This document shows, one piece after another, positions 12,359 through 23,776 of a stretch of DNA of 64,000 nt. Numbering within the stretch: position 1 is the first letter of the stretch; every line of letters begins with the position of its first letter. Source of the stretch: Flaccisagitta enflata (lineage: Eukaryota; Chaetognatha; Sagittoidea; Aphragmophora); assembly GCA_965153355.1 (NCBI GenBank), contig OZ231127.1, forward strand, positions 93,558,001 to 93,622,000, written 5' to 3'. The notes beneath the pieces are model-generated. The model was not told the DNA's origin. It did not search any database and worked only from the letters and a program-made list of their open reading frames with translations. Position numbers and translations under genes: made by a program.

Positions 12359-12593
12359 CTTCATCGGCGTCGTCGTCTTCCTCTTCCAGCAAGAGGAGGT
12401 CCTCCTCCTCCTCCCCTTCCACCTCCTCTGCCACCATTTCAGCCTCTGCCACCAGCTCAGCCACGACTTCGTTGTCGTATTCTTCAAACAGAGCCAAAAG
12501 AACCGAAGATAACAGAAGAACGGCCGCCATAATTTTTAGTGGAAGACTTAATGGCAGGTCGTCGTCCTCGTGAACCCCAGCTGAGCTGCTCAT
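12359..12593 (-). CDS. Probable first coding exon of an acidic signal-anchor or secreted protein
   Basis: On the minus strand an ATG at 12593 opens MSSSAGVHEDDD, and a second in-frame ATG at 12530 opens MAAVLLLSSVLLALFEEYDN. AAVLLLSSVLLALF is a clear hydrophobic segment: a signal peptide if the inner ATG is used, a type II signal anchor if the outer one is. It is followed by a strongly acidic stretch (VEGEEEED, LLLLEEEDDDADE). The exon ends at 12359 in a textbook donor, AAG followed by GTACGTGC (intron from 12358). The reading frame stays open into the intron but turns into unrelated Cys-rich text. The upstream side is a Ser/Gly-coding GCC-rich patch and then the CA/CT tract, which I take as 5' UTR or promoter. 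I do not recognise the family. The downstream exons would lie left of 12358 and I could not find them. Confidence 0.5.
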
Positions 12594-12649
12594 ACCAGCC
12601 ACACCGCCGCCGCTGCCGCTGCCGCCGCTGCTGCCATCGCTACTGCTCC

Positions 12650-13105
<456 letters not shown>

Positions 13106-13295
13106 AGACAGGGACGGAGAAGGACAAACGAACAGAAAATGAGGAACACAGATTTTATGAGAAAACGTGGAAGAGAAGGAGGTAGATAGCAAAACAAAGA
13201 GGAGTGATAAATAAATTGAAAATACGGCCAGCAGCATTGGGGTTCAGGAAGGCATATTAAAGGAGAGAGATGTGAAAGCTAAGGACGCATATTTA

Positions 13296-14291
13296 CAGGG
13301 TGTTTCACGCGTTTTGAGGTTTAAAGAATCAACATATCTTTTCTCCTAGAAAAGTTATTCCAATTCTGAAAAAAGGTCTGAATAGATCTTGAAGTGCAGT
13401 TTTTTTATGTCACCAATTTTTTATATCTGCGCTTTTAAATATGCCCACTATGTAAGTTTGAAAAAAACAACCATATCCAGCATGCATCTTTAATCCGGAT
13501 AATTATGGCAAAAAAAATGGAAACTACTTGTTTGTTAACGTTTTACATCCAAGCAATAAGAAAAACATAGCAAAATCCATGACCATCTTGAAGCTCTGTG
13601 AAAGATCTTTCCAATGAGACCTTTCTGGTAGTCATATCTCTATCCGTTTAGAAATGGCAGAAGAATGAAAACAGGTGGTCAAGAATTTGGAAACTCAGTA
13701 ACACCTGATTTTCATGGGCTATCTTTATTGTAACATAGAAACTGAACAAATTGAGTAGGAAATTTGTTTTTGGCTCCATTTTATAGAAAATTCATGGCTC
13801 TTTAATCTGCTCATGGATATCAAGTAGCTAAGACAATCCTGAGTTCTTAATCGACAAAAACAAAAAGAGTAAAATTTCTTGATGGAAAAAAAATTAAAAG
13901 GAGCATTTTTTTCAATCTGTGATTTTTTTTCTTTAATCTTTTGCCATTTCTAAATGAATGAAGCTACAATGTCCTGCATCGTTGCGTTTTGAAGATTTTT
14001 TTGCGGAGCTTTTAAACAGTCATGGATTTTTTGTAGTTCAGGCTAATAGTTGACCAGAAACTAGTAAAAGAAGTTGTCCATTTTTTTCTTTACCATGGTT
14101 AGTTAACTGGATAATGTTGTTTACTTTAAACTCCTGTAGCTCCCAAGCTAAAAAATGCAAATACAAAAAATTGGTGACATAAGAAAACTGCACTTCAAGA
14201 TTTATTCAGACCTTTCTTCAGAATTGGAATAGCTTTTCTAGGAGAAAAGCTATGTCGATTCTTAAAACCTCAAAACGCGTGAAACACCCTG
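13296..14291. mobile_element. TIR element, CAGGGTGTTTCACGCG ends, ~1 kb, TA target
   Basis: The left end CAGGGTGTTTCACGCGTTTT and the complement of the right end are the same over about 150 bp, with landmarks AAGAATC(A/G)ACATA, AATTCTGAA and GAAGTGCAGTTTT. TA flanks both ends (13294-13295 and 14292-14293). The inverted similarity continues weakly to the centre, where CCATTTCTAAATGAATGAAG (from 13945) mirrors the complement of 13629-13660. It is a non-autonomous Tc1/mariner-like element by target and ends, and has no transposase. Confidence 0.8.
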
Positions 14292-14324
14292 TAGAAGCAA
14301 AACCCATGTAAATGAAAGAAGAAC

Positions 14325-14465
14325 ATGGCCGAATACACGGTTACCCAAATCGCGTGTGAATGGGCAGGGGCAGTAATGAAATAAGCTACTAGCATTTGAG
14401 CAGAAGAAATGGTAAAAAATGCCAAAAAAGCTAATTGTTATGGACTGACTGACCGATAGATTTCA
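14325..14465 (+). mobile_element. Family A element, 3'-truncated
   Basis: GGCCGAATACACGGTTACCC, AATCGCGTG and GGGCAGGGGCAGTAATG are the 5' half of family A. The copy stops in a short GACTGACC tract with no 3' hairpin. Confidence 0.6.
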
Positions 14466-14493
14466 GGGGTGTTTATAATTGGTGACTATTGAT

Positions 14494-15341
14494 TCTTGCC
14501 CCCCCCCCCTCTTTTCTTCCCTGCAATGTGTTGCGTTTCGTTGCGAATCATTTTCTTACCCACAAAGCAATGAAACAGTACACTTTAGGCTTGAATAGTG
14601 TCAAATCGTGTTGAAGTAATCAAATACCACATTTCTAAACAACCAATAGTTTAAAATCTTCAAAAGATTTTCTTTTTTCTTCTTTTCTACAATACGATGG
14701 GAGCAAAGACGACTTAGACTGGAGGATAGATTTTAGGTATCTTAAGTTCATTTGATTTATAAAGAAATTGAGACTTATAATACTGAATATATAAATTTTA
14801 GATAATTTAAAAAAAAAAATCAGCTCGATCGGACCATTTTTACAGGTTTTATACTTGTTTTAAGCTTTACCCAGATATCAATTTACATAATTATTCTTCT
14901 TGAAAAAAAGCTATAATACTTGTAGAAATAGTCTGATTGAGCTGATTTTTAGGTGCGACAAAGCACCTCTATAACTGGCTGTGTCCGTCGGTCGGTCAGT
15001 CGGTCGGTTGGTTGGTCGGGTAACGCATTCGTTTGACAACCCACACGTTGCACCTTATTGGCCTACTTGGCCTTGTTTTTTTTAAATTATGTAAAATTTT
15101 AAGCCCAATTTGATGAGCTAGGTTAGAACGTTGAAAAATTATGTCCTGATAGAGTCGAGTCACAAGTTGAAGAATGATAAAAGCTAACATATTCAAGCAA
15201 TAAAGCAACTTTGGATCTTAATTTTTTTTATAAATCAAATGAAATTGAAATACTTAAAATCTAACCTCCAGTCGAGGTCGTCTTTGCTCCCATCATACTG
15301 TAGCTTTTGATTTTTCCTCACAGGGGGGGGGGGTAAGAACA
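14494..15341. mobile_element. Poly-C/poly-G-ended inverted repeat element with a family C element inside
   Basis: GATTCTTGCCCCCCC at the left and the complement GTTCTTACCCCCCC at the right are inverted ends. Further in, GATGGGAGCAAAGACGAC (14698 on) pairs with the complement around 15265-15297 and the similarity extends through TTCATTTGATTTATAAA. Some 180 bp in the left arm has no partner. Family C lies at 14947-15077 in its middle. Confidence 0.6.
14947..15077 (-). mobile_element. Family C hairpin element
   Basis: Read on the minus strand it begins AACAAGGCCAAGTAGGCC, a GGCC/GGCC mini-hairpin, then the subterminal AAGGTGCAAC, then ACCG/ACCA tetranucleotides, and ends AGGTGCTTTGTCGCACCT followed by AAAAA. 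The 3' hairpin arm GGTGC repeats the subterminal motif. This is the same grammar as families A, B and D with different sequence. Confidence 0.7.
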
Positions 15342-15835
15342 CTAAACTATATACACGTCTGACTGATTTAGCAGGTTACAGTTTTGCTTGCGCTACAAGC
15401 AACAGTCCTCATGTATACTCAACGCCCATGTAGATGAAATGGACAAAAAAATAATGCGGCGTTAAGATATTGTTACGGACGGATGGACACTGGACAGGGG
15501 CGTACAGCCTCGTCCCAATCCAGCAACATTCCTTATTCACTTATGTTTCAAGTCAATTTTCTGGAAATGAATCCAGAAACACAAACACTCTCGTTTCAAG
15601 ATGCTTACTCTACGGGCATGTGCCCTTGAAACTCTATCAGCTCTCCAATCCACTATTTCATACTTCCATAATAAAGCCAAGGGGGCATTTCCTATCCCTA
15701 CGGGTTTCTCGTTATATTCTTTCTTCGTTATTTCCCTCGTAAAGCCGTTGTTATTCGCAGAAATGAAAAATTCAATTCATTCCACCTTGGGTAATGGTGC
15801 TTTTGCTCTAACACGTCACTAACCTAACCAGAGAG
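15342..15835. other. Unassigned DNA
   Basis: Several short frames exist (for example 15470-15742) but none has splice sites or family similarity that I can recognise. Confidence 0.3.
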
Positions 15836-16082
15836 AGGGCGCGTTTTTAGTCACAGTTTATCGTGTGTTTACGGGCCACTCAGTCGCTCTCTATATTTGT
15901 TCGCTTGCGCTACTCATGCCCTTTACTGATTTGGCAGCCCTTCACACACTTGTTTCAATCACTCCCTCCCTCACTCACTTCCTCGTGGGATGATTCAATT
16001 TCAGAAATATGTTTCCACACTGTAAACGCGTTTAACAGGAAAGATCGCGAGCGTTATTGTCACTTGAAACACGCTCAGACCA
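15836..16082 (+). mobile_element. Family G element, diverged
   Basis: AGGGCGCGTTTTTAGTCACA and TCAGTCGCTCTCTATATTTG match the family G left half. AAACGCGTTTAACAGGAAAG and ACTTGAAACACGCTCAGACC match the right half with decay. Confidence 0.55.
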
Positions 16083-17210
16083 GAGCGAGAGGAAAAATAC
16101 CATAAAAACGCCAAAACACAAATGAAAATCCTTCTCGTTGCTGGAGAGTTTGAAGGGAGATTCCCACATTTCATTTCCCTTCTCTTTTCCTCTTTATTTG
16201 TCTCTCAGAGGTGTTTATGTTTTATTCAATTGCTTAGCCTGAACATAAAAAAGAAAAGAAAAATATTCCCTACACCTAGTGACAAAAAATATAGAGAGGA
16301 GTGGTTCTTGCCGTAAGTTCATCCTTCAGATTGTTGAGGGGTTCTTTTTCTTGGTCAGTCAATGGACTTTATGAGAAGCAAAACAAACCCAACAGGCCAT
16401 GATTTCCCTATGACAAGATACATAACTGTATGAAAGAAAGATCATAAAAGAAAAAACTAAAACGATATGTTATACATCAATTTCATAAGGCAGAACAGCC
16501 AACTGTTTTATTCAACATCAACTAGTTGGACAAATATTGACCTTTTTATGATTTTTTAACTTGATCCAAAAACAATAACACTTATCATGTCCACTGATGC
16601 TGTTACACTTTTTACTTGTGTCGAACGATTGAAAAAAATTAATTCTCATTTAGATTTTTGTGGGTTTGTAAATAAAGTCAATGCATTTAATACACAGTAA
16701 TCATCCCAGGAATCAGGTTCTTTAATCGAAATATATAAACTAAAATTTAAAACTACTTCGGACCTACAGACCGTCACACTAGCAAATAGAGTCGTGGGTA
16801 AAACACCATCTGAGAAGAGCGATAGCAGTCTTGAATTTTTGCAGGAATTAAAGTGCGAATAATGACAAAGGATTTCAGGGGCTACACCGCAATTCATAAT
16901 TCCTTGAAATTCCACTGTCTAGAACGAGGATATGGAAATGAAAAAAAAATCAACACAAATATGCAAATGAAGCGAAATGAGTGCATTAATGAATTAAAAA
17001 ATAAATGAATTAATGAAATACGGGGAGAGAAATAAATGAAACAAAAATGAAAAGTGCCATTTAACGTTGGAGAGTCGGAGGGGAATACAAAGTGATTGCC
17101 GAGGGGGAGTGACAGAAGGGAGATAGAGGAAAAGAAAAAGAAGACAAGGAACAGGAGAAGGACGAGGGAAGAGAGAGAGAGGACGAGGAAAAGGAGACAG
17201 AGGAAGAGGA
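16083..17210. other. Unassigned AT-rich DNA, purine-rich at the right
   Basis: No exon or inverted ends were seen. From 17096 the strand becomes GA/GGA-rich (GGAGAAGGACGAGG), grading into the next element. Confidence 0.3.
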
Positions 17211-17365
17211 ACAAGGCCGGATACACGGCCAATCCCAGTTGCGGACGGGTGGGCAGGGGCGGAAATGCCGATTTTCACACTTTCCAACTCGATCACCACG
17301 GACCGACGGACCGACGGACGGACGGACAAAGCCTCTTATAGAGTTGCGTGTCCGCAACTAAAAAG
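17211..17365 (+). mobile_element. Family A element, TTGCG hairpin variant
   Basis: The copy runs from AACAAGGCCGGATACACGGC, subterminal CAGTTGCGGACGGGTG, through ACCG/ACGG units, to GAGTTGCGTGTCCGCAACT before AAAAAG. The subterminal motif and 3' hairpin have changed together (GTTGCG in both), compared with GTCGCG in the other copies. Confidence 0.8.
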
Positions 17366-17739
17366 ATAGAGGACGAGGAAAAGAAAAAGAAGACAAGAGA
17401 AAGGAAAAGGACGAGGGAAGAGAGAGAGAGGAAAAGGAGAAAGAGGAGACAGAGGAAGAGGAAAAAAGAGCAATAGGAAGAGGAAGAAGAGATGTTCCAT
17501 TGGGTGGCAATTCTGGGTGATTGTCTTTTTAACGTTGATGTCAGCGTCCTCAGGGGAAGCGTCAGAGACCAAGCTTGAAAAGCCAGGTTTTGAGGTTGAA
17601 ATGTGACAGTTGATGAAAACACAAACTACAAGGCGATAGGGAGGCAGACAGACAAGACAGACAAGGAGACAGACAGACGGATAAGATAGACCAGACAGAC
17701 AGACAGTTTTAGAGCCGACCTTGAGCAAAAAGACTAATA
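17366..17739. other. Purine-rich spacer and short ACAG tract
   Basis: GGAAAAGGA-type DNA resembling 17140-17210 covers 17370-17480. GACAGACAGACAAG units lie at 17645-17707. No gene was seen. Confidence 0.4.
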
Positions 17740-17830
17740 CAGTGGGAACTCGATACAACGTCCTTGAAGGGACCAGGGTATTTTGGACGTTAAAACCGAG
17801 TGTTGTTAAATCGAATTCTATATTTTCCAC
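17740..17830 (+). mobile_element. Single pogo-like end (CAGTGGGAACTCGATA)
   Basis: TA precedes CAGTGGGAACTCGATACAAC, and GACGTTAAAACCGAGTG and TTAAATCGAA follow. This has the usual look of a Tigger/pogo terminus. I found no clear opposite end; CCCACTGTA at 19209-19217 is a weak candidate 1.4 kb away. Confidence 0.45.
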
Positions 17831-18084
17831 AATTTATTTTTCATTGGCTATAGTTAAATAAACAACCATTGATACACTAAGCCTATGCACCTCTAAAAAA
17901 ATGGTGAACAATGTAACACATGATAAATAACAAAGCAATTTTAACCATAATAAGACTGTAGTAATGATGAGCAACAAAGCATAAATAGTGGCTTTTCAAA
18001 ATAACAGTCATAATCATAGTAAGGCAATGATAGAGATCACACTGTACCCTAATAGGCGGGTGTAAGAATTGCATGGAATGAGAA

Positions 18085-18190
18085 CAAGCCCAGGCGGGCA
18101 ACTCGATGCGTCATCTGCGTGATATTAGAAGAGGCGTAACAGACCAACGGACGGACCGACAGATGGACAGAGATGACGCACCTAAAAAAA
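18085..18190 (+). mobile_element. Miniature family B element, ~105 bp
   Basis: AACAAGCCCAGGCGGGCAAC (GCCC/GGGC mini-hairpin), subterminal GATGCGTCATC, a short ACGG/ACAG tract, and the 3' motif GATGACGCACCT before AAAAAAA. It shows how short the grammar can become. Confidence 0.65.
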
Positions 18191-18264
18191 AGATCATTCA
18201 GTCATTCGTAGGTGTGAAAAAAATTTGTGATGATAGATTGGTGGTGCAAACACGATTGTTTCAA

Positions 18265-18463
18265 TAACAAGGCTAACACCTCTAACTCTTAAGTCGTTTA
18301 TGGTCGTCAAGGAAAAAGTCAAAATGTAAAATGTAAAATGAATTTAAATGACTTGAAACTAAGTAGAATGGTGAAAAAAAGTTAACGGAGACCGACCAAC
18401 AGACCGACCGATGGACCGACCAACAGACATAGCGGGTCATAGAAACGTAGCAGGGGACTAAAA
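18265..18463 (+). mobile_element. Family A element, decayed
   Basis: AACAAGGCTAACACC at the left, ACCG/ACCA units at 18390-18428, and AGCGGGTCATAGAAACGTAG with GGGGACTAAAAA at the right. The 3' hairpin has lost one arm. Confidence 0.6.
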
Positions 18464-18899
18464 ATGTTTCCATGGACGAGAGATGTAGAAAGTCATCTTG
18501 TCGCGCAGTTTCAAGCCTTGTGAAGTAAGATTTAAGTTCGCAAACTCGAGTGAGAGCCTCAGAGGTTGACTTCGATGGTGCATAAGATGATTCTTTCCTC
18601 AATCTCGTCATTCAAGTTACCTCGCAATGACGCAAAAATACACTTCTCCGTTTCCATTTTCCCCATAGAGAGGTCTCGATCAATGTTCAAACAATCATTG
18701 AAGATGAGAGATGGGTCCAACAGCAGGCGTTTGCAGTGGAATTCTAAATTTTGAAAACTTCAGTCAAAATCTTTTTCTTTGGCCTTACCTTAGCAATCGC
18801 AGTAGTTCTACTTTTTGTCAAAACTCATTTTGAGAATATTAGCTTGTGTAGATGAAATGGTTGGAATTTTGTGTTTGGGAAAGTTGTAAACGCTCGAAA

Positions 18900-18900
<1 letters not shown>
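18464..18900. other. Unassigned DNA
   Basis: No repeat or supported exon. Confidence 0.3.

Positions 18901-18941
<41 letters not shown>
18901..18941 (+). repeat. (CT)n microsatellite, ~40 bp
   Basis: This is a short perfect run. Confidence 0.95.
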
Positions 18942-18943
<2 letters not shown>

Positions 18944-19465
18944 TTTTGTTTACATATCGAAGCATATGGTGCATTGTTCTCACACCAATCTTGGGGTCGG
19001 AGGTTTCGCGGGTCGGAGGGTCGATAAATCGGAAGAAAGTGGTCATTGGGACAAAAAATTTTGGACGGTCAATAGGGTTTGGACGTTGAATTAGGTGACG
19101 ATGAATCGGGTGAAATTAATGTTACAAAAGCCTATGAAAATTTGGGACCTGACAATCTATGACGAAGTATCCGAAATGACGTTGAATAGGGTGACGAAAA
19201 GGCAGTAGCCCACTGTAAATAGTTAGAAAGGCGAACAAGGGGAAGAAGATAGGATGATGTTAAAAAAAGGATGGAGATAGCAAAAAACAAAAACAAAACA
19301 AAAAACAACCAACCAACAAACAAACAAAAACAAACACGCACATATTTCCTACCAACCGAGTAGAACGCACACAAGTGTTAAAGGCAATCGGCAAAAACAA
19401 GGAGGGGATCAAGGAGAGAGAGGCATACAAATAGAATATAACACCATCAAAAATTACAGACAAAA

Positions 19466-19729
19466 GGGGCGTTTCTAGTCAGAGACAATCACATTTTGAA
19501 GGGGCCATTCGGTCGCTCGCCACGTTCGTGCGCTGGCACCGCTCACTCAGCTCACTCACTCTGCAGCCTCCGCATGGCTCCACTTCGCTCCCCTTGCTCC
19601 ATTCATGGGCTCACTCATTCACTTCGCTCACTCCCTCATGGTACAGTTGAAATTTTTGAATATGTGTTTTTGCTGTAAACGCGTTCAATGGTAACAAACG
19701 CGTTCTTCATCTTCACTAGAAACACACCC
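19466..19729 (+). mobile_element. Family G element, complete, ~264 bp
   Basis: GGGGCGTTTCTAGTCAGAGA at the left faces CTTCACTAGAAACACACCC at the right, giving ~16-bp TIRs. The inside holds the CpG-rich TCGGTCGCTCGCCACGTTCG, runs of CTCACT and GAAATTTTTGAATATGTG, then AACGCGTT twice. It is a short non-autonomous element with no coding capacity. The target duplication is unclear. Confidence 0.7.
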
Positions 19730-20060
19730 AAAATGGTTTATCCATGCTGGTGACGCCAGAGGATAGAGGCCAGAGGATAGAGGCCAGAGGACAGGGGATG
19801 AATGCACAAAAGCAGCGACGCTACAAAGCTTCCCACCTTTAAAAAAAAAGGCAACAAACAAAATACAAAAAAGGTGTGATGTTACTGAGACCAGAATGTT
19901 AGAAAACCAAAAGGAAAAAGGAAATAAAACAATGAAAGCATGAAAATGAGAGAATTGGAAAAAATAGAAGGAAAATATGAAACCATGGATGTCAAACTAA
20001 AGCCCCAGGTTAAATTCTCTAAATCCCTCGCTGATAGAACCGGCGAAATTCAGTGAAAAG

Positions 20061-20062
<2 letters not shown>
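19730..20062. other. AT-rich spacer with a short GAGGATAGAGGCCA repeat
   Basis: GAGGATAGAGGCCA occurs twice, with a third partial copy, at 19760-19800. Nothing else is supported. Confidence 0.4.
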
Positions 20063-20131
<69 letters not shown>

Positions 20132-20140
20132 AGACAGAGA

Positions 20141-20232
<92 letters not shown>

Positions 20233-20257
20233 TACACGCACACGCACACGCACACGC

Positions 20258-20338
<81 letters not shown>
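20063..20338 (+). repeat. Compound (GA)n-(CA)n microsatellite with CATACA and CACGCA islands
   Basis: The tract is (GA)n at 20068-20127, (CA)n at 20141-20196, about eight ACATAC units, about five ACACGC units, and (CA)n to 20337. Confidence 0.97.
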
Positions 20339-20339
<1 letters not shown>

Positions 20340-20679
20340 ATCAGGCCGAAACCAATAAGATGAGGATCAACAAATAGTAAAACACAAATACGTTGGGGAC
20401 AAAACAAAACAAAACAACGGAAGAATGAGTTTCATGAGAGCATAGATAGAATCTTAATCGTTTGTCTAAATGACAAACTACGTCCCCATCTAAGTCAAAA
20501 AGCTTGTTTAACTACTATCATCCGTAAATGAACAAGTGGCGTTCGCCATAATGTGTTCCACGATAACTTGATTGAGCATGAATAATAATACAATAATTCT
20601 AAGGAGTCATCCAATACTAATGTTCATAGAAATCTGTGTTATACATATTGGCCGCCTGTAGGCGGCCCAACTGCCTGTC

Positions 20680-20860
20680 TTCATAACTGCAGGGCTTATA
20701 ACTGTGAGGCTTATAACCGCAGGGCTTGAAACCGCGAGGCTTACAACCACAGAGCGTATAACCACAGGGTTTGTGACCACAGGATTTCTAACCGTGGGGC
20801 TTATAACTGCAGGGCTCATGACCGCAGGGCTTATAACCCGGGGGCTCATAAACTGGGGTG
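20680..20860 (+). repeat. 15-16-bp minisatellite (CAGGGCTTATAACYG)
   Basis: About eleven diverged units of CAGGGCTTATAACCG. Confidence 0.85.
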
Positions 20861-23440
20861 TGTGACACACATTTACAGAAAACTGGGCTGTGTGGCACAC
20901 ATTTGGAGAAAACTGGGCTTTGTGACACACATTTGGAGAAAACTTGGCTGTGTGACACACAAAGGGTGAAAACTGGGTTGAGTGACACACAATGGAGAAA
21001 ACTGAGCTGTGTGACACACATTTGAGAAAAAGCGTGACACGCATTCAGAGAAAACATGGCTGTGTGACACACATTCTGAGAAAATTGTTGTGTGACACAC
21101 AATGGAGAAAACTAGGCTGCGTTACACAGAGTCAGAGAAAACAAGGCTGTATGACACACATTCAGAGAAAATTAGGCTGTGTGAGACATATTTTGAGAAA
21201 ACTGGGCTGTGTGACACACATTTGCAAAAAACAGTGACACACAATGGAAAACTGGCTGTAAACACATTTGGAGAAACTGGGCTGTGTGACACATTTGTAA
21301 AAAACTGGGTTGCGTGACACACGATGGAGAAAACTAGGTTGCGAACACACATTTAGAGAAATTTGGACTGTGTGACACACATTCAGAGAAAACTGGGTTG
21401 TGTGACAAACAAAGAAGAAAACTGGGCTGTGTGACACACATTTGGAGAAAACTGGACTGTGTGACACACATTTGGAGAAAATTGGGTTGTGTGACACACA
21501 ATGGAGAAAACTGGGTGGTGACACACATTTGGAGAAAACTGGACTGTGTGACACGTATTTGGAGAAAACTGGACTGTGTGACACATATTGAAGAAAACTG
21601 GGCTGTGTGACACACATGGAGAAAACTGGGCTGTGTGACACACATTTGGAGAAACCTGTACTGTGTGACACACATTCGGAGAAAACTGTTGTGTGACACA
21701 CAATGGAGAAAGCTAGGCTGTATGACACATTTTGGAGAAACTGGACTGTGTGACACACATTTGGAGAAAACTGCATGTTACACACAATGGAGAAAACTGG
21801 GCTGTGTGATACACATTTGGAGTAAACTGACTGTGTGACCACATTCGGAGAAAAACTGTGCGTGACACACATTCGGAGAAAACTGGGTTGTGTGACACAC
21901 AATGGAGTTAACTGGGCTGACACATTTGGAAAAAAAACTGTGTGACACACATTTGAGAAAACTGGACTGTGTGACACACATTCAAGAAAACTGGGCTGTG
22001 TGACACACATTTGGAGAAACCTGGACTGTGTGACACACATTCGGAGAAAACTGGGTTGTGACACACAAAGAAAACTAGGCTGTGTGACACACATTTGGAG
22101 AAAACTGACTGCGTGACACACATTTGGAGAAAACTGGACTGTGTGACACACATTCGGAAAAACCATGTGACACACAATGGAAAGAACTGGGCTGTGGACA
22201 CACATTCGGAGAAATTGACTGTGTGACACACATTTGGAGAAAACTGGGTTGTGTGACACACATTTGGAAAAAAGTAACTGTGTGACACACATTTGGAGAA
22301 AACTGGACTGTGTGACACACATTTGAAGAAAACTGGGCTGTGTGACACACATTTGGAGAAACCTGGACTGTGTGACACACATTCGGAGAAAACTGGGTTG
22401 TGTGACACACAATGAAAAAAACTAGGCTGTGTGACACACATTTGGAGAAAACTGGACTGCGTGACACACATTTGGAGAAAACTGGACTGTGTGACACACA
22501 TTCGGAGAAAACTGGACTGTGTGACACACATTCGGAGAAAACTGGGTCATGTGACACACAATGGAAAAGAACTGGGCTGTGTGACACACATTCGGAGAAA
22601 ATTGGACTGTGTGACACACATTTGGAGAAAACTGGGCTGTGTGACACACATTCGCAGAAAACTGGGTTGTGTGACACACTAGGGAGAAAACTAGGCTGTG
22701 TGACACACATTTGGAGAAAACTGGGCTATGTGACACCCTATGGAGAAATCTGGGTTGTGTGACACACAATGGAGAAAACTGGGCTATGTGACACACATTT
22801 GGAGAAAACTGGACTGTGTGACACACAATGGAGAAAACTGGGTTATGTGACACATATTTGGAGAAAACTGGGCTGTGTGACACATATTCAGAGAAAACTG
22901 GGTTATGTGACACACTATGGAGAAAACTAGGCTGTGTGACACACATTTGGAGAAAACTGGGTTGTGTGACATACAATGGAGAAAACTGGTCTATGTGACA
23001 CACATTTGGAGAAAACTGGCCTGTATGACACACAATGGAGAAAACTGGGCTATGTGACACATATTTGAAGAAAACTGGGCTGTGTGACACACATTCGGAG
23101 AAAACTGGGTTGTGTGACACACTATGGAGAAAACTAGGCTGTGTGACACACATTCGGAGAATACTAAGCTATGTGACACCCTATGGAGAAAACTGGGTTG
23201 TGTGACACACAATGGAGAAAACTGGGCTATGTGACACACATTCGGAGAAAACTGGACTGTGTGACACACAACGGAGAAAACTGGGCTGTGTGACACATAT
23301 TTGGAAAAAACTGGGCTGTGTGACACACATTCGGAGAAAACTGGATTATGTGACACACTATGGAGAAAACTAGGCTGTGTGACACACATTTGGAGAATAC
23401 TGGGCTATGGGATACCCTATGGAGAAAACTGGGTTGTGTG
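20861..23440 (+). repeat. 30-bp minisatellite, ~85 units
   Basis: The consensus begins GAGAAAACTGGGCTGTGTGA and ends CACACATTYG. One class of units ends in CACACAATG and is a base or two shorter. Alternation of the TTTG, TTCG and ATG classes suggests higher-order expansion of two- or three-unit blocks. Confidence 0.97.
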
Positions 23441-23510
23441 ATACACGGACGGACGAACGGACGAACGGAGAAACTCTGAATATATAGTGTTCCACTATCG
23501 TGGAACACAA

Positions 23511-23776
23511 CAATTACATTCTCCAAATGAACTAGGATTGCGTTAACTGGCCCAGGAATTTTTTCAGATAGAATCGTTCGACAGTGGGCAATCCTGAAAG
23601 CTTTATATTTATCTTGTTTTAAGACCAGAATATCGCAGTTTCATTTCTTGTGAGTTGACAGGGGGCGTTATACCCCGAAATCAAAATTTTGGAATAATAG
23701 CGTGACGCACCCATGGATCAACTCCTACCTACCACTTCGTACCTATGGACCACCTACTGAGAATTATCAACTGTCT
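23511..23776. other. Unassigned spacer
   Basis: There is no recognised feature between two mobile elements. Confidence 0.3.

Larger units (their letters stand above)
20530..23510 (+). mobile_element. Family D: 3-kb Helentron-like element with a minisatellite body
   Basis: The 5' end is AACAAGTGGCGTTCGCC (20530 on), giving a GGCG/CGCC mini-hairpin, followed at 20552 by the subterminal motif GTGTTCCACGATA. Then come a 15-16-bp repeat (20680-20860), about 85 copies of a 30-bp repeat (20861-23440), an ACGG/AACG tract (23443-23470) and the 3' hairpin GTGTTCCACTATCGTGGAAC (from 23489). The hairpin's right arm is the exact complement of the subterminal motif nearly 3 kb away. The ends, tetranucleotide and hairpin follow the plan of families A, B, C and E. 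No protein is encoded; the long frames inside exist because 30 is divisible by three. Confidence 0.7.

Noticed and set aside
21162-23153. A 416-codon frame with a repeating Cys-Val-Thr-Gln decapeptide on the minus strand
   Set aside because: It follows from a 30-bp tandem repeat in which the period is divisible by three; the adjacent element ends explain the DNA.
20861-23440. CRISPR-like array
   Set aside because: Units are contiguous with no unique spacers, and the DNA is eukaryotic.
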